Below, in pieces: positions 35,293 through 42,805 of a DNA stretch of 46,751 nt. The stretch covers positions 1 to 46,751 of the forward strand of contig CACAYQ010000005.1 in NCBI GenBank assembly GCA_902536695.1. The letters run 5' to 3'. Position numbers and translations under genes: made by a program. This DNA is from an uncultured Bacteroidota bacterium (GTDB taxonomy: Bacteria > Bacteroidota > Bacteroidia > Flavobacteriales_D > Parvicellaceae). Numbering within the stretch: position 1 is the stretch's first letter; every line of letters begins with the position of its first letter. The notes below the pieces were generated by a model. It made no database searches. It was not told where the DNA came from and saw only the letters and a list, made by a program, of their open reading frames with translations.

Positions 35293-35322
35293 GGAAGTTA
35301 TCGAAAAATGGCTTCCTTTTTT
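35281..35322 (+). repeat. att-edge/terminator repeat, copy 1
   Basis: Starts in the att core (GGGTACATAAAA) and includes a hairpin AAGGAAG (35291-35297)/CTTCCTT (35312-35318) followed by T residues. This is probably the original terminator of the tRNA-Gly/tRNA-Leu unit, displaced by the element. It matches 36075-36116 at 38 of 42 bases. Confidence 0.7.
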
Positions 35323-35373
35323 AGTTTGCAAGGTTATTACCTATTAGAAAGAACCGAAAATTAAATTTATTTT

Positions 35374-35400
35374 AAAAAAAAAGAGAGGCAGTGCCTCTCT
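35374..35400 (-). terminator. Terminator of the NTF2-like lipoprotein gene
   Basis: On the minus strand AGAGAGGCA/TGCCTCTCT (35400-35382, one-base loop region) is followed by a run of eight or nine T. It lies 24 bases beyond the stop of the gene at 35424-35996. Confidence 0.8.
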
Positions 35401-35423
35401 AGATTTTTATTTTCAAGTTGTTT

Positions 35424-35996
35424 TTATTCTTGTGCGCCACCCATCATTTGTTGCATCATTTCTTCAGGCAAAATTTGCATCATAGTCATGCTAAAATCTG
35501 CATAATGTGCCAAAGACGTTATTAATCCTTCGTCATTGAAATCTGCTGTTCCATACACCTTTAGGTCTGCATCTTTTTCTCCTACTGCAAAGTTCCATGT
35601 TCCATAATAACGAACAGAACCGTCCATTTCTAAAGAAACAGTATCAATTCCTGGAAGATAAATGGCTTGTTTCAGTGTTGGTTTCATGATGGTCATCATT
35701 CCTTCATTTCCAGCTTTCCATTCCTCTTTGTTTCGGTCCGGCTCGCCATAACCTGTTCCTGTTTCCATGAAATCATCTGCCATTAGGTTAAGAGCTGCTT
35801 CAACATCTTGGTTATTCCAAGCATCTAACATTGCTTTAAAATTGGCTAGATTACGATCATAATTGGTTTTTGTATCAGAACTTGTTTCGGCTTGTTTAAC
35901 TGCTGCACTTTCTTCAGTATTTTCAACTTTTTTTGAACTGTTGTTACAAGAAATCAGAAAACAGCTAAAAATGGTGTAATAAATAATTTTTTTCAT
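35424..35996 (-). CDS. NTF2-like (SnoaL/DUF4440 type) lipoprotein
   Basis: 190 aa. Lipoprotein signal (MKKIIYYTIFSCFLISC, Cys17). A short Ser/Glu/Thr linker precedes an NTF2-like fold at about 48-172: NLANFKAMLDAWNNQDVEAALNLMADDFMETG, then KQAIYLPGIDTVSLEMDGSVRYYGTWNF and VYGTADFNDEGLITSLAHYAD. The end is Met-rich (MMQILPEEMMQQMMGG). Lone gene with its own -7 element (36020-36027, TAAGTTTG on the minus strand) and terminator. It lies between two copies of the att-edge repeat, so it may have arrived with an earlier insertion. The ligand is unknown. Confidence 0.8.
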   Translation of the reverse strand: MKKIIYYTIFSCFLISCNNSSKKVENTEESAAVKQAETSSDTKTNYDRNLANFKAMLDAWNNQDVEAALNLMADDFMETGTGYGEPDRNKEEWKAGNEGMMTIMKPTLKQAIYLPGIDTVSLEMDGSVRYYGTWNFAVGEKDADLKVYGTADFNDEGLITSLAHYADFSMTMMQILPEEMMQQMMGGAQE

Positions 35997-36019
35997 GTTT
36001 TATGTTTAATAATTTTAGG

Positions 36020-36027
36020 CAAACTTA
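36020..36027 (-). promoter_or_regulatory. -7 element of the NTF2-like lipoprotein gene
   Basis: TAAGTTTG on the minus strand matches TAnnTTTG 24 bases before the ATG. The -33 spacing is not ideal (a TTG lies only 15 bases upstream). Confidence 0.45.
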
Positions 36028-36074
36028 ATTAATTTTTATTTTCAATTTAAATTGATTCGAAATAACGAGTATTT

Positions 36075-36116
36075 GAGTACAAAAAAGCAAGTCATCGAAA
36101 AATGGCTTCCTTTTTT
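36075..36116 (+). repeat. att-edge/terminator repeat, copy 2 (relic)
   Basis: 38 of 42 identical to 35281-35322. The left arm of the hairpin has changed (GCAAG against CTTCC), which breaks the stem, and the tRNA-derived bases before GTACA are not preserved. This looks like a decayed copy from an earlier integration or tandem duplication. Confidence 0.6.
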
Positions 36117-36130
36117 TTGATTAGGATATT

Positions 36131-36583
36131 GTGGTTTCAATAAAGCAGAGCATAAAATCGGAAGTTTTAAGGCAATTAGTATTAAAAATAGAAGATATTT
36201 CTACTGCTGTTACCTCGCTTACAGAAAGTAGAGATGCCAATATGAAAAGCAGTGCAGGTGATAAGCATGAAACTAGTAGAGCCAAAATTCAAATCGAAAT
36301 TGACCTACTTTCCAAACAGCTTAACCATGTCCAATGGCAAAAAAATAACTTATCGAATATGGATATCAACCAAATCCACTATGTAGCGGATGTAGGAAGT
36401 TTAATAAAAACAGACAAGGGCTATTTTTTGATTTCCATAGGTTGGGGTCGCATTCAAATAAGGGACAAATATTATTTTGTTATTTCAGTTGGATCTCCAA
36501 TTGGCAGGTTACTTCAAAACAAAAAGAAAGGAGATATCGTTCAGTTTAGGAATACAACTTATGATATTCTTAGTATTTCCTAG
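36131..36583 (+). CDS. GreA/GreB C-domain-like protein
   Basis: 150 aa, GTG start. It has an N-terminal helical hairpin (about 1-75) containing SSAGDKHETSRAKIQIEIDLL, then a small beta domain (about 80-150) with GSLIKTDKGYFLISIGWGRI, YYFVISVGSPIGRLLQNKKKGDIVQF. This is the pattern of the Gre-factor C-terminal FKBP-like domain and of short Bacteroidota proteins often mislabelled as 3-oxoacyl-ACP synthase. No ketosynthase motif exists. A role in RNA polymerase binding is possible but not shown. AGGAT lies just before the start. Confidence 0.72.
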   Translation: MVSIKQSIKSEVLRQLVLKIEDISTAVTSLTESRDANMKSSAGDKHETSRAKIQIEIDLLSKQLNHVQWQKNNLSNMDINQIHYVADVGSLIKTDKGYFLISIGWGRIQIRDKYYFVISVGSPIGRLLQNKKKGDIVQFRNTTYDILSIS

Positions 36584-36610
36584 ATAGGTGTAATGCGATT
36601 TGCCTAATGA

Positions 36611-36880
36611 TTATCTTTTAAAATATTTATGATCACCATAAAAAGTGCCAAATGGAACTAATGATAAAAAGCATAGGAAGATGATTTCCCTTATGCTCCA
36701 ATTTTTAAGTTTTGAATGCTTTAATATTAACAGATTATATATTACAAATAATATTCCATGCGTCATGCCGATCACATAATTGGGCTGTGGAATATCAAAA
36801 CCGTATTTCAAAGGCATTGAAATTCCAAAAAGAAGGAAGGATACTCCTTCCAACCATGCAATTAATCGAAGTATGTTCAT
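36611..36880 (-). CDS. DUF3817 membrane protein
   Basis: 89 aa with three hydrophobic segments (about 3-20, 35-53, 65-80). The order RLIAWLEGVSFLLFGISMPLKYGFDIPQP, IGMTHGILFVIYNLL and FLSLVPFGTFYGDHKYFKR is that of the DUF3817 family of small integral membrane proteins. Function unknown. Divergent from proteorhodopsin across a 290-base AT-rich region. Confidence 0.82.
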   Translation of the reverse strand: MNILRLIAWLEGVSFLLFGISMPLKYGFDIPQPNYVIGMTHGILFVIYNLLILKHSKLKNWSIREIIFLCFLSLVPFGTFYGDHKYFKR

Positions 36881-37037
36881 ATCGCAAAGGTGAACATATT
36901 TTTAACACTAATTATTTATGAGGGTTTACACAAATATTTAACTTTTTCTGTCATATAAGCCGTCACAAATTCTTTACTAATTATTGCCTTTTTTACACTT
37001 TTTAGCTCATTTTTAATAAAATTTGGGAAAATAAAGA

Positions 37038-37056
37038 AAGTGTAAATTTAACACTT
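37038..37056. promoter_or_regulatory. Inverted repeat in the proteorhodopsin upstream region
   Basis: AAGTGT (37038-37043) and ACACTT (37051-37056) form a 6-bp inverted repeat with a 7-base spacer, about 60 bases before the proteorhodopsin -33 element. A further ACACTT lies near 37004. Possible operator; the rest of 36881-37112 shows no gene. Confidence 0.35.
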
Positions 37057-37112
37057 ACTAATCATATAAATGAAAAAATGTTTAGTATATGTAAAAAAAA
37101 ATTTAACAAATA

Positions 37113-37145
37113 TTTGGAGTTTTGTTTAATCTATATATAAATTTG
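37113..37145 (+). promoter_or_regulatory. Promoter of proteorhodopsin
   Basis: TTTG at 37113-37116, a 21-base spacer and TAAATTTG at 37138-37145 match the Bacteroidota consensus exactly. TTTGTT-G-AACAAA (37142-37154) overlaps the likely start site and may be a binding site. The ATG is at 37171. Confidence 0.75.
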
Positions 37146-37170
37146 TTGAACAAACCTAAAATTTAATTAA

Positions 37171-37908
37171 ATGGAAACTTTAAACAATTTTTTTCTTGCT
37201 GTGCCAAAAATGGCTACTGACGATTATGTAGGTTTTACATTTTTCGTTGGGTGTATGGCTATGATGGCAGCATCAGCGTTTTTCTTTCTATCGATGAGTT
37301 CATTCGATAAAAAGTGGCGCACATCAATACTAGTGTCTGGTTTGATTACGTTTATCGCAGCAGTACACTATTATTACATGAGAGATTATTGGGCTACCAA
37401 TGCAGAATCTCCGACATTTTTCAGATATGTTGACTGGATCTTGACTGTTCCGTTAATGTGTGTTGAATTCTACTTAATCTTAAAAGCAGCTGGCGCTACT
37501 AAAAGATTAATGTGGATTCTAATTGTAGCATCTACTGTAATGTTAGTTACAGGATATATGGGTGAAGGTGTAGACCAAGCAAACGCTCAAGTTTGGGGTG
37601 CTGTTTCTGGAGCTGCTTACTTTTACATAGTATATTTGATATGGTTCGGTGAAGCTAAGGCACTTGCTACATCTGCAGGTGGAGAAACACTGAAAGCTCA
37701 CAATATCTTATGTAAATTTGTTCTTATTGGATGGGCAATATATCCAATTGGGTATATGGCTGGAACTCCAGGATGGTACGAAGGTATATTCGGAGGCTTA
37801 GATATGGATGTAATCTACAACGTAGGTGATGCTATCAACAAAATAGGTTTTGGATTAGTTGTTTATAATTTAGCAGTTAATTCATCAAAACAAGCAGCAG
37901 CTGCATAG
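37171..37908 (+). CDS. Proteorhodopsin, green-type proton pump
   Basis: 245 aa, seven helices. The light-driven proton pump is identified by Asp88, Thr92 and Glu99 (RYVDWILTVPLMCVEF), equal to the D97/T101/E108 triad of proteorhodopsin, the retinal Schiff-base Lys224 (AINKIGFG), and His66 equal to the counter-ion partner His75. Residue 105 equivalent is Met96; Leu or Met here goes with green absorption, Gln with blue. It is a single-gene unit with its own promoter and a strong terminator. No blh or carotenoid gene for making retinal lies in the window. Confidence 0.98.
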   Translation: METLNNFFLAVPKMATDDYVGFTFFVGCMAMMAASAFFFLSMSSFDKKWRTSILVSGLITFIAAVHYYYMRDYWATNAESPTFFRYVDWILTVPLMCVEFYLILKAAGATKRLMWILIVASTVMLVTGYMGEGVDQANAQVWGAVSGAAYFYIVYLIWFGEAKALATSAGGETLKAHNILCKFVLIGWAIYPIGYMAGTPGWYEGIFGGLDMDVIYNVGDAINKIGFGLVVYNLAVNSSKQAAAA

Positions 37909-37934
37909 TTCAGTTTTGCTTATAACATAAAGGT

Positions 37935-37962
37935 AAAAAGGAGGACTTCTGTCCTCCTTTTT
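37935..37962. terminator. Bidirectional terminator between proteorhodopsin and the thioesterase gene
   Basis: Perfect 12-bp stem AAAAAGGAGGAC/GTCCTCCTTTTT with TTCT loop. A/T runs on both sides let it serve both strands; its end overlaps the stop codon of the convergent gene. Confidence 0.9.
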
Positions 37963-38482
37963 ATTTTTTGAATAATTGGTGTTTGCTGAAATCTTGAACC
38001 CATTCATCTAGTTTGCCAGGGTTGTATTCTTGACCCATAGCTTTAATAACTTCTTTTGGGAATACAATACCCTTTTTTGATGTAAAAGCAAACCGCACTA
38101 CAGAAGCCATATAGGTTTTATCATTTTTGACTGCTTTTTGAAAGAAGTAGAACCACTTTTCGTCATATCCTAACAGCTTTGTTTTCAGTTTAAATCGTTG
38201 AAAAATCCTTAATCGGTGACGATAATTATTATAAGTTCCTGTAATAGTCAATGACCACTTATTTTGTTTTAAGAATTGATTTATGTTCACATTAATAGAA
38301 TACCCAAATCTTCCTAGATCAAGAAGAGTTACATATCTACCGTTATTCAATTCCATAAACGGATCAATGTCTTGAGGTAACACCATTAAGTTGATGCTAT
38401 CTTCTCCTTGGTTGTGAAAATCTACCTTGGTTCTGAAACTGCGAGTTAAAATAACTCGAAATAATCTTACGTATGGATACAT
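37961..38482 (-). CDS. Thioesterase-like hotdog-fold protein (THEM6/4HBT type)
   Basis: 173 aa. The hotdog signature LPQDIDPFMELNNGRYVTLLDLGR (Asp and Asn-Asn-Gly-Arg-Tyr of the acyl-thioesterase helix) is clear; strands SLTITGTYNNYRHRLRIFQRFKLKTKLLGYDEKWFYFFQ follow. The family hydrolyses acyl-CoA or resembles THEM6; the substrate is unknown. It begins 2 bases after the upstream gene stop and is the last gene of a four-gene minus-strand operon with the photolyase. Confidence 0.8.
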   Translation of the reverse strand: MYPYVRLFRVILTRSFRTKVDFHNQGEDSINLMVLPQDIDPFMELNNGRYVTLLDLGRFGYSINVNINQFLKQNKWSLTITGTYNNYRHRLRIFQRFKLKTKLLGYDEKWFYFFQKAVKNDKTYMASVVRFAFTSKKGIVFPKEVIKAMGQEYNPGKLDEWVQDFSKHQLFKK

Positions 38483-38484
38483 AA

Positions 38485-38898
38485 CTAAACGGAAACAAAT
38501 TCAGACTTTAATTTTACTATTTTTTGTAGAAACTCTTTGTTTTCTTTCCAGCTTTTTTCTTTGTTAAATTGAATGTGACTTCCTGCTCCATGAATGGTGA
38601 AAAAATCGCCATTAAAAACAGATAACCTAAAATAAGGTATCGTCCAGGCATGTGTATAGATTCCCTGATTGATGTGTACTATGATGCCATTTGGTCTCAA
38701 TTCGATGTTGGCATATTGAATTCCGCTTACTTTTAGTGCAAGATTTTCAATGTCCTCGCTAAAATTTTCTATGATCATCCTTCTAGATCCTATACCACCT
38801 AGTTTCAGTTTTTCAATCAAGCCAAATGGTTTCCCCATTTCAGCATTTATTTCCTTTTCTGTTTCCTTATTTTTATATGTAATGTTATACAGTCCCAT
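38485..38898 (-). CDS. Conserved hypothetical protein in photolyase operon
   Basis: 137 aa, no signal peptide or helix. The middle (about 55-110) is beta-rich (IQYANIELRPNGIIVHINQGIYTHAWTIPYFRLSVFNGDFFTIHGAG), perhaps PH-like or a small barrel. No family recognised. The start directly follows the photolyase stop. Confidence 0.65.
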   Translation of the reverse strand: MGLYNITYKNKETEKEINAEMGKPFGLIEKLKLGGIGSRRMIIENFSEDIENLALKVSGIQYANIELRPNGIIVHINQGIYTHAWTIPYFRLSVFNGDFFTIHGAGSHIQFNKEKSWKENKEFLQKIVKLKSEFVSV

Positions 38899-40371
38899 TT
38901 ATAGCTTATTTAAGTAATTATCTGCGGTTATAAGAAAGTTTTCTCTTTTGGTATTATCCATTTTATCAAAGCTGCTAATGAGCATACGCATTCTAGGATT
39001 CTTTAAGAAAAAGGATCGCTGCTTGTCCATGAAATTCCAAAACAGAGCATCCCAAACTTTACACCATTCTCCCTTTTTGTAATTACTCATTTTTAAAATA
39101 TAGTTGCTGCTGCTTATGTATGGTTTGGTAGACATTAGCCCTCCATCCGCGAATTGACTCATTCCGTACACATTAGGTACCATTACCCAGTCATAAGAAT
39201 CTATAAAAACCTCCATAAACCATTTATATACTTCATCAGGATCAAATTCACATAGGAGCATAAAATTCCCAATAATCATCAATCTTTCTATATGATTTGC
39301 ATAACTTGAAACTTTAATTTTATGTATGGTATCATCAACTGGCTCAATTCCTGTATTACCCTCGTAAAATGAATTTGGTATTTTTCTACTAAATCCCCAA
39401 AAATTAGTCGTTCTTTCTTGTGAGCCTTTTGCCACATATACACCTCTGATAAACTCTCTCCAACCAATAATTTGTCGGATGAAACCTTCACATGAATTAA
39501 TAGGTATATTTTTTTCACGGTAATATTTCATACTATGTTGAATAACATTTAGAGGATTTAATAATCCACAATTAATCAAGGGAGATAATAGACTATGATG
39601 AAGAACAGAGAATTCTTTGACTACTGCATCTTCGTAAGGTCCAAACTCTTTAAAACGTATGGCTAAAAATTGATTTAACCAGGCTTCTGCTTCCTCATGA
39701 CTAGTTGGATATCTTTTTTGCTCATTTATGATTCCAAAATTGGTGTTAAAATGATTTTCTACGTAAATCGAAGCATTTTTAAATTCGGTATTTTTTTTGG
39801 GGTGTTGTATAGCAGGAGGAATTCTATCTTTTGGGTATTTCTCTCTATTTTGATCATCGTAAGTCCATTTGCCACCTTCCGGTTTGCCATCTTCATTTAA
39901 TAGGAGATTGAATTTTTGGCGTTGTGTTTTGTAAAACGAAGTTTGGAAAAATTTTTTCTTTTCTTTTTTAAAAAATACATTAAGTTCTTGCTGGTTTGCT
40001 AAAAATAAAGGATTATCAACCCTCACTAATTTTATTCCTTTTTTTACACAAGTTTCTTCAATTCTTTTTTGTAGCCAATTGTCTTCTGGATGATAACAAT
40101 GTAATGTACATTTTTCATCTACTTGTGTTTCTATAAAAGTTCTTATATCGGCATTTTTGTCAAAAGCATCAATATAGCTAACCCTAAAACCAATAGAGGA
40201 TAAATGCTTTTCATAATTTTTCATCGTTGCCCTATGAAAGTGTATCTTTTGCTTGTGAAAATTATATTGTCTAAAGAATAAATACTCTTCAATTAAATAG
40301 GTTTTATTCTCTTTCTTTAGAGAGGGGATTTTAAAAAGTTGATTTGGTAATATGATGTTGATTTCTTCCAT
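38899..40371 (-). CDS. Photolyase of the prokaryotic (6-4)/FeS-BCP (DPRP) family without the FeS-cluster cysteines
   Basis: 490 aa. The family repairs (6-4) or related UV photoproducts with FAD and blue light. Seen: the N-terminal alpha/beta antenna domain (INIILPNQLF, HRATMKNYEKHL, CYHPEDNWL), and the FAD-binding helical domain with IIGWREFIRGVY, NHIERLMIIGNFMLL, DSYDWVMVPNVYGMSQFADGGLMSTKPYISSSNYI. Family members usually bind a [4Fe-4S] cluster through four cysteines, one before the YAHHIQRL block and three after SNY. Here the first site reads IEPVDDT (about 342-348) and the second YKKGEWCKVWDALFW (431-445) is shortened with only one Cys. The FeS cluster is therefore probably absent. Confidence 0.88.
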   Translation of the reverse strand: MEEINIILPNQLFKIPSLKKENKTYLIEEYLFFRQYNFHKQKIHFHRATMKNYEKHLSSIGFRVSYIDAFDKNADIRTFIETQVDEKCTLHCYHPEDNWLQKRIEETCVKKGIKLVRVDNPLFLANQQELNVFFKKEKKKFFQTSFYKTQRQKFNLLLNEDGKPEGGKWTYDDQNREKYPKDRIPPAIQHPKKNTEFKNASIYVENHFNTNFGIINEQKRYPTSHEEAEAWLNQFLAIRFKEFGPYEDAVVKEFSVLHHSLLSPLINCGLLNPLNVIQHSMKYYREKNIPINSCEGFIRQIIGWREFIRGVYVAKGSQERTTNFWGFSRKIPNSFYEGNTGIEPVDDTIHKIKVSSYANHIERLMIIGNFMLLCEFDPDEVYKWFMEVFIDSYDWVMVPNVYGMSQFADGGLMSTKPYISSSNYILKMSNYKKGEWCKVWDALFWNFMDKQRSFFLKNPRMRMLISSFDKMDNTKRENFLITADNYLNKL

Positions 40372-41067
40372 TTAGTATTTTATGTTAAACGGTATTTTTA
40401 ATGTGTCTTTTCCTATTTCTTGTGTAATCTGTCTTTTCCCGCTCATTTCCCAACGCATTGCGCTCAATGACAGCACCACTGCATCAATAATATCATCCAT
40501 TTTTGCTCTGTCTGATTTGCATTCTTTTGCAAAATCTTTAATTTCTTTAAATGATATATTAATGTAATTATTGATAATTCTTATGCGCTCTTCCATTCCC
40601 AACAGTGTTTTTTTAGAGTGATGTAAGGGACTGTTGTTTAACAGCTCAAAACAAAGTTCAGGATGAGATTCACTCATTTTCTTTTGATATAAATGGCTTT
40701 GAGATAAAAATTGATTTACTTCTTTAATTTTATGACCGATATTCCAAGCCTGTATAGATATCCCTTTTCCAGAAATAGATTTGTTAATTTGATTTCCTAG
40801 TTGATATGTGGGAGCTTCCAGCGCTTCCCTAATTGGAGGTGTAAAAACACTACTTTTCCTTTTTTTTGATAATAACTTTCTAAGTTTAAAATCAACTGTT
40901 CTTGTATTAAATTGATCACCTAGTCCTATGGGTATATCAATGAAAATTAGTTTACTATTAAGGTTTTTGACCTCATTGATGTGTTTAATAAGTTTTAGCG
41001 AAATTGCTTCATTTTTGAGCTGAGCACATATCCAGCCATACTTACATCCATCAATTCCTAAATACAT
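40372..41067 (-). CDS. DUF429 protein, predicted RNase H-like nuclease
   Basis: 231 aa from the ATG at 41067 (a longer frame to 41100 adds a non-family stretch). The start MYLGIDGCKYGWICAQL is the first strand with the conserved Asp of the RNase H-like fold. IFIDIPIGLG, SHPELCFELLNN and DRAKMDDIIDAVVLSLSAM (late Asp/Asp) match the DUF429 pattern. Activity is only predicted for the family. It is the first gene of the photolyase operon and its stop abuts the photolyase ATG. Confidence 0.85.
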   Translation of the reverse strand: MYLGIDGCKYGWICAQLKNEAISLKLIKHINEVKNLNSKLIFIDIPIGLGDQFNTRTVDFKLRKLLSKKRKSSVFTPPIREALEAPTYQLGNQINKSISGKGISIQAWNIGHKIKEVNQFLSQSHLYQKKMSESHPELCFELLNNSPLHHSKKTLLGMEERIRIINNYINISFKEIKDFAKECKSDRAKMDDIIDAVVLSLSAMRWEMSGKRQITQEIGKDTLKIPFNIKY

Positions 41068-41087
41068 TTTGTTTAATAATAAAACAC

Positions 41088-41122
41088 CAAAGTTAAACAA
41101 AAGACAAAATTGATTACATTTG
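41088..41122. promoter_or_regulatory. Divergent -7 elements for the DUF429 operon and the SOUL gene
   Basis: TACATTTG at 41115-41122 (plus) and TAACTTTG at 41095-41088 (minus) both match TAnnTTTG, 15 and 20 bases from the two start codons. -33 matches are weak on both strands. Confidence 0.5.
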
Positions 41123-41137
41123 TTTAATCACAAAGAC

Positions 41138-41743
41138 ATGAAAACGATAGTCATTTTTTTAATTATTGGACTCACCCTGCTTGTTAGCTGGCAGTTGTAT
41201 GGCGCATATGTCACTAATAAATCCCCTAAAATGGAACCGGAACTAATTGGGGTAAAAAAAGGAATTATTTTCAAAAAATATTTGAATTATCAAAAAGCAT
41301 CAGTCTCCATAGATCATATGTCCTCATCTAATGGAAAGTTTAGCATATTAGCAGATTATATATTTGGTGGTAATCAAGATGAAGTGCAAATTTCCATGAC
41401 ATCGCCTGTAGTTTATCAAATGGACACTTTATCCACATTTTCTTTTATCATGCCTGAAAGCTGGCTTGGAAAAGAATTGCCAAAGCCAAATAATGACAAT
41501 ATCTTTTTTGATGTCGTGAAAAATCAATATGTTGCTGTTTTAGAATTTGGAGGATATGCCAAGCAAGAAATTTGTGAAAGGAAGCATAAAGAAATGAGTC
41601 AAGTTTTACAAAATCTAGGTATCAAGATTAACAATAATTATTCTGTGGCGGTTTATCAGGCGCCATATCAAGTGCTAAATAGAAAAAATGAAATATGGAT
41701 TGAATTAAATGAAAGTCAAATCAAACAACTTTTTCCTAATTAG
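41138..41743 (+). CDS. SOUL-type haem-binding protein
   Basis: 201 aa from ATG 41138 (a TTG at 41120 is in frame). An N-terminal helix (about 3-20) may anchor it. The SOUL pattern is clear: KMEPELIGVKKGIIFKKYLNYQKASV, LADYIFGGNQDEVQISMTSPVVYQM, TFSFIMPESWLGKELPKP and VAVLEFGGYAKQE. The family binds haem or porphyrins. It is often near photolyase genes in marine bacteria, which fits the divergent operon here. The 3' end overlaps the convergent DUF3089 gene by 8 bases. Confidence 0.85.
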   Translation: MKTIVIFLIIGLTLLVSWQLYGAYVTNKSPKMEPELIGVKKGIIFKKYLNYQKASVSIDHMSSSNGKFSILADYIFGGNQDEVQISMTSPVVYQMDTLSTFSFIMPESWLGKELPKPNNDNIFFDVVKNQYVAVLEFGGYAKQEICERKHKEMSQVLQNLGIKINNNYSVAVYQAPYQVLNRKNEIWIELNESQIKQLFPN

Positions 41744-42746
41744 TTTTTTCATCTTCTACCTTAACTTTCATTCTCTCGTAAAAGTTTTGTCTTATGTTCA
41801 ACCAAAAAAGGTTATAATCGGCAATATGATAATCATTCCTTTCAAATATTTTCTGCATAGGAAAACTTTCAAATGTTACCCATAGTAAACCTTGGTGAAC
41901 AACAGCACTTAGAGATTTGGGATGTTTTATTTTAAAATTGCGAAATAATATACCTTCATGTGAATTATACAAACTTGCTGCTCCATTTCTTCGCCAATTG
42001 ACGGGATTTGTGACGGCAATTTTATCACTGTATTTGTAGCTAGGATAAAACCCATGGGAGAACGTCCTCCAGCTTAAAAAACAATGTCTATCTAGAGGGT
42101 CATCGCAGGCTGGATAATCTTTAATTAAACTGTGTACTGGCATTCCAATCAGATAGGCCAATTCTACTTTTTGCAAGATAGAGTCATTTTCAAGAAGAAA
42201 GTCTGTAAATAGTTTTTCAGCGTGATTTGTCCCCTGGCTATGTGCAGCAATTACAATTCGATTTCCATTATTAAAGTGATTTAAGTAATATTTGAAAGCA
42301 TTCTCAATGTCTTTGTATGCTACGTCAAATGCTTTTAAGCCATTGTTGTTATCCTTGTAACCATGTATATGTATTTGTCTATATACGGGTGCATATATAT
42401 TTGCTAGTCCACAAAAAACATTAGCTTGGAATTTTATTGTTGAATTATGTGTTTTTCTATTGATTTTTTTATTGTTTATATCGGCATTCCATTGATCCCC
42501 CTTGAGATAGGTGGTTGGGTGTATGAAAAACACATCTATGGAATCTAAACATAAGGAATCCTCCAACAAGTTCTTGGGAAGTAAGTCGGAATTGTCAAAT
42601 TTTAGTGGATGTGCAATCCATTGGTCAAGTGTGGTGTAATCTGGAACTAACTTAGGAATTTCTTCTTCAAAACGATGAATAGGTATGGGGCTAACACATG
42701 ACCATAAAAGAGAACTTACCAATGTTAAACAGAGTAATTTTTTCAT
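41736..42746 (-). CDS. DUF3089 alpha/beta-hydrolase-like lipoprotein
   Basis: 336 aa. Lipoprotein signal (MKKLLCLTLVSSLLWSC, Cys17). The DUF3089 layout is visible: DVFFIHPTTYLKGDQWNADI, IYAPVYRQI, AFDVAYKDIENAFKYYL, and the nucleophile elbow IVIAAHSQGTNHAEKL (G/A-x-S-x-G), then CDDPLDRHCFLSWRTFSHGF. The family is predicted to be esterase-like; substrate unknown. It is a lone gene, divergent from the GT4 gene across 59 bases. Confidence 0.83.
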   Translation of the reverse strand: MKKLLCLTLVSSLLWSCVSPIPIHRFEEEIPKLVPDYTTLDQWIAHPLKFDNSDLLPKNLLEDSLCLDSIDVFFIHPTTYLKGDQWNADINNKKINRKTHNSTIKFQANVFCGLANIYAPVYRQIHIHGYKDNNNGLKAFDVAYKDIENAFKYYLNHFNNGNRIVIAAHSQGTNHAEKLFTDFLLENDSILQKVELAYLIGMPVHSLIKDYPACDDPLDRHCFLSWRTFSHGFYPSYKYSDKIAVTNPVNWRRNGAASLYNSHEGILFRNFKIKHPKSLSAVVHQGLLWVTFESFPMQKIFERNDYHIADYNLFWLNIRQNFYERMKVKVEDEKTN

Positions 42747-42805
42747 GCCACTAAAGTATTATTTTATACTTTCATCTAAGATCATCTTATAATTCATTTG
42801 TTAAC

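Noticed and set aside
36131-36583. 3-oxoacyl-ACP synthase
   Set aside because: This label is common for such proteins but no ketosynthase Cys-His-His motifs exist; the pattern is that of a Gre C-domain.
39288-39518. Open frame overlapping the photolyase on the same strand
   Set aside because: Out-of-frame shadow of the photolyase gene; checked as a possible frameshift, but the photolyase frame is continuous.
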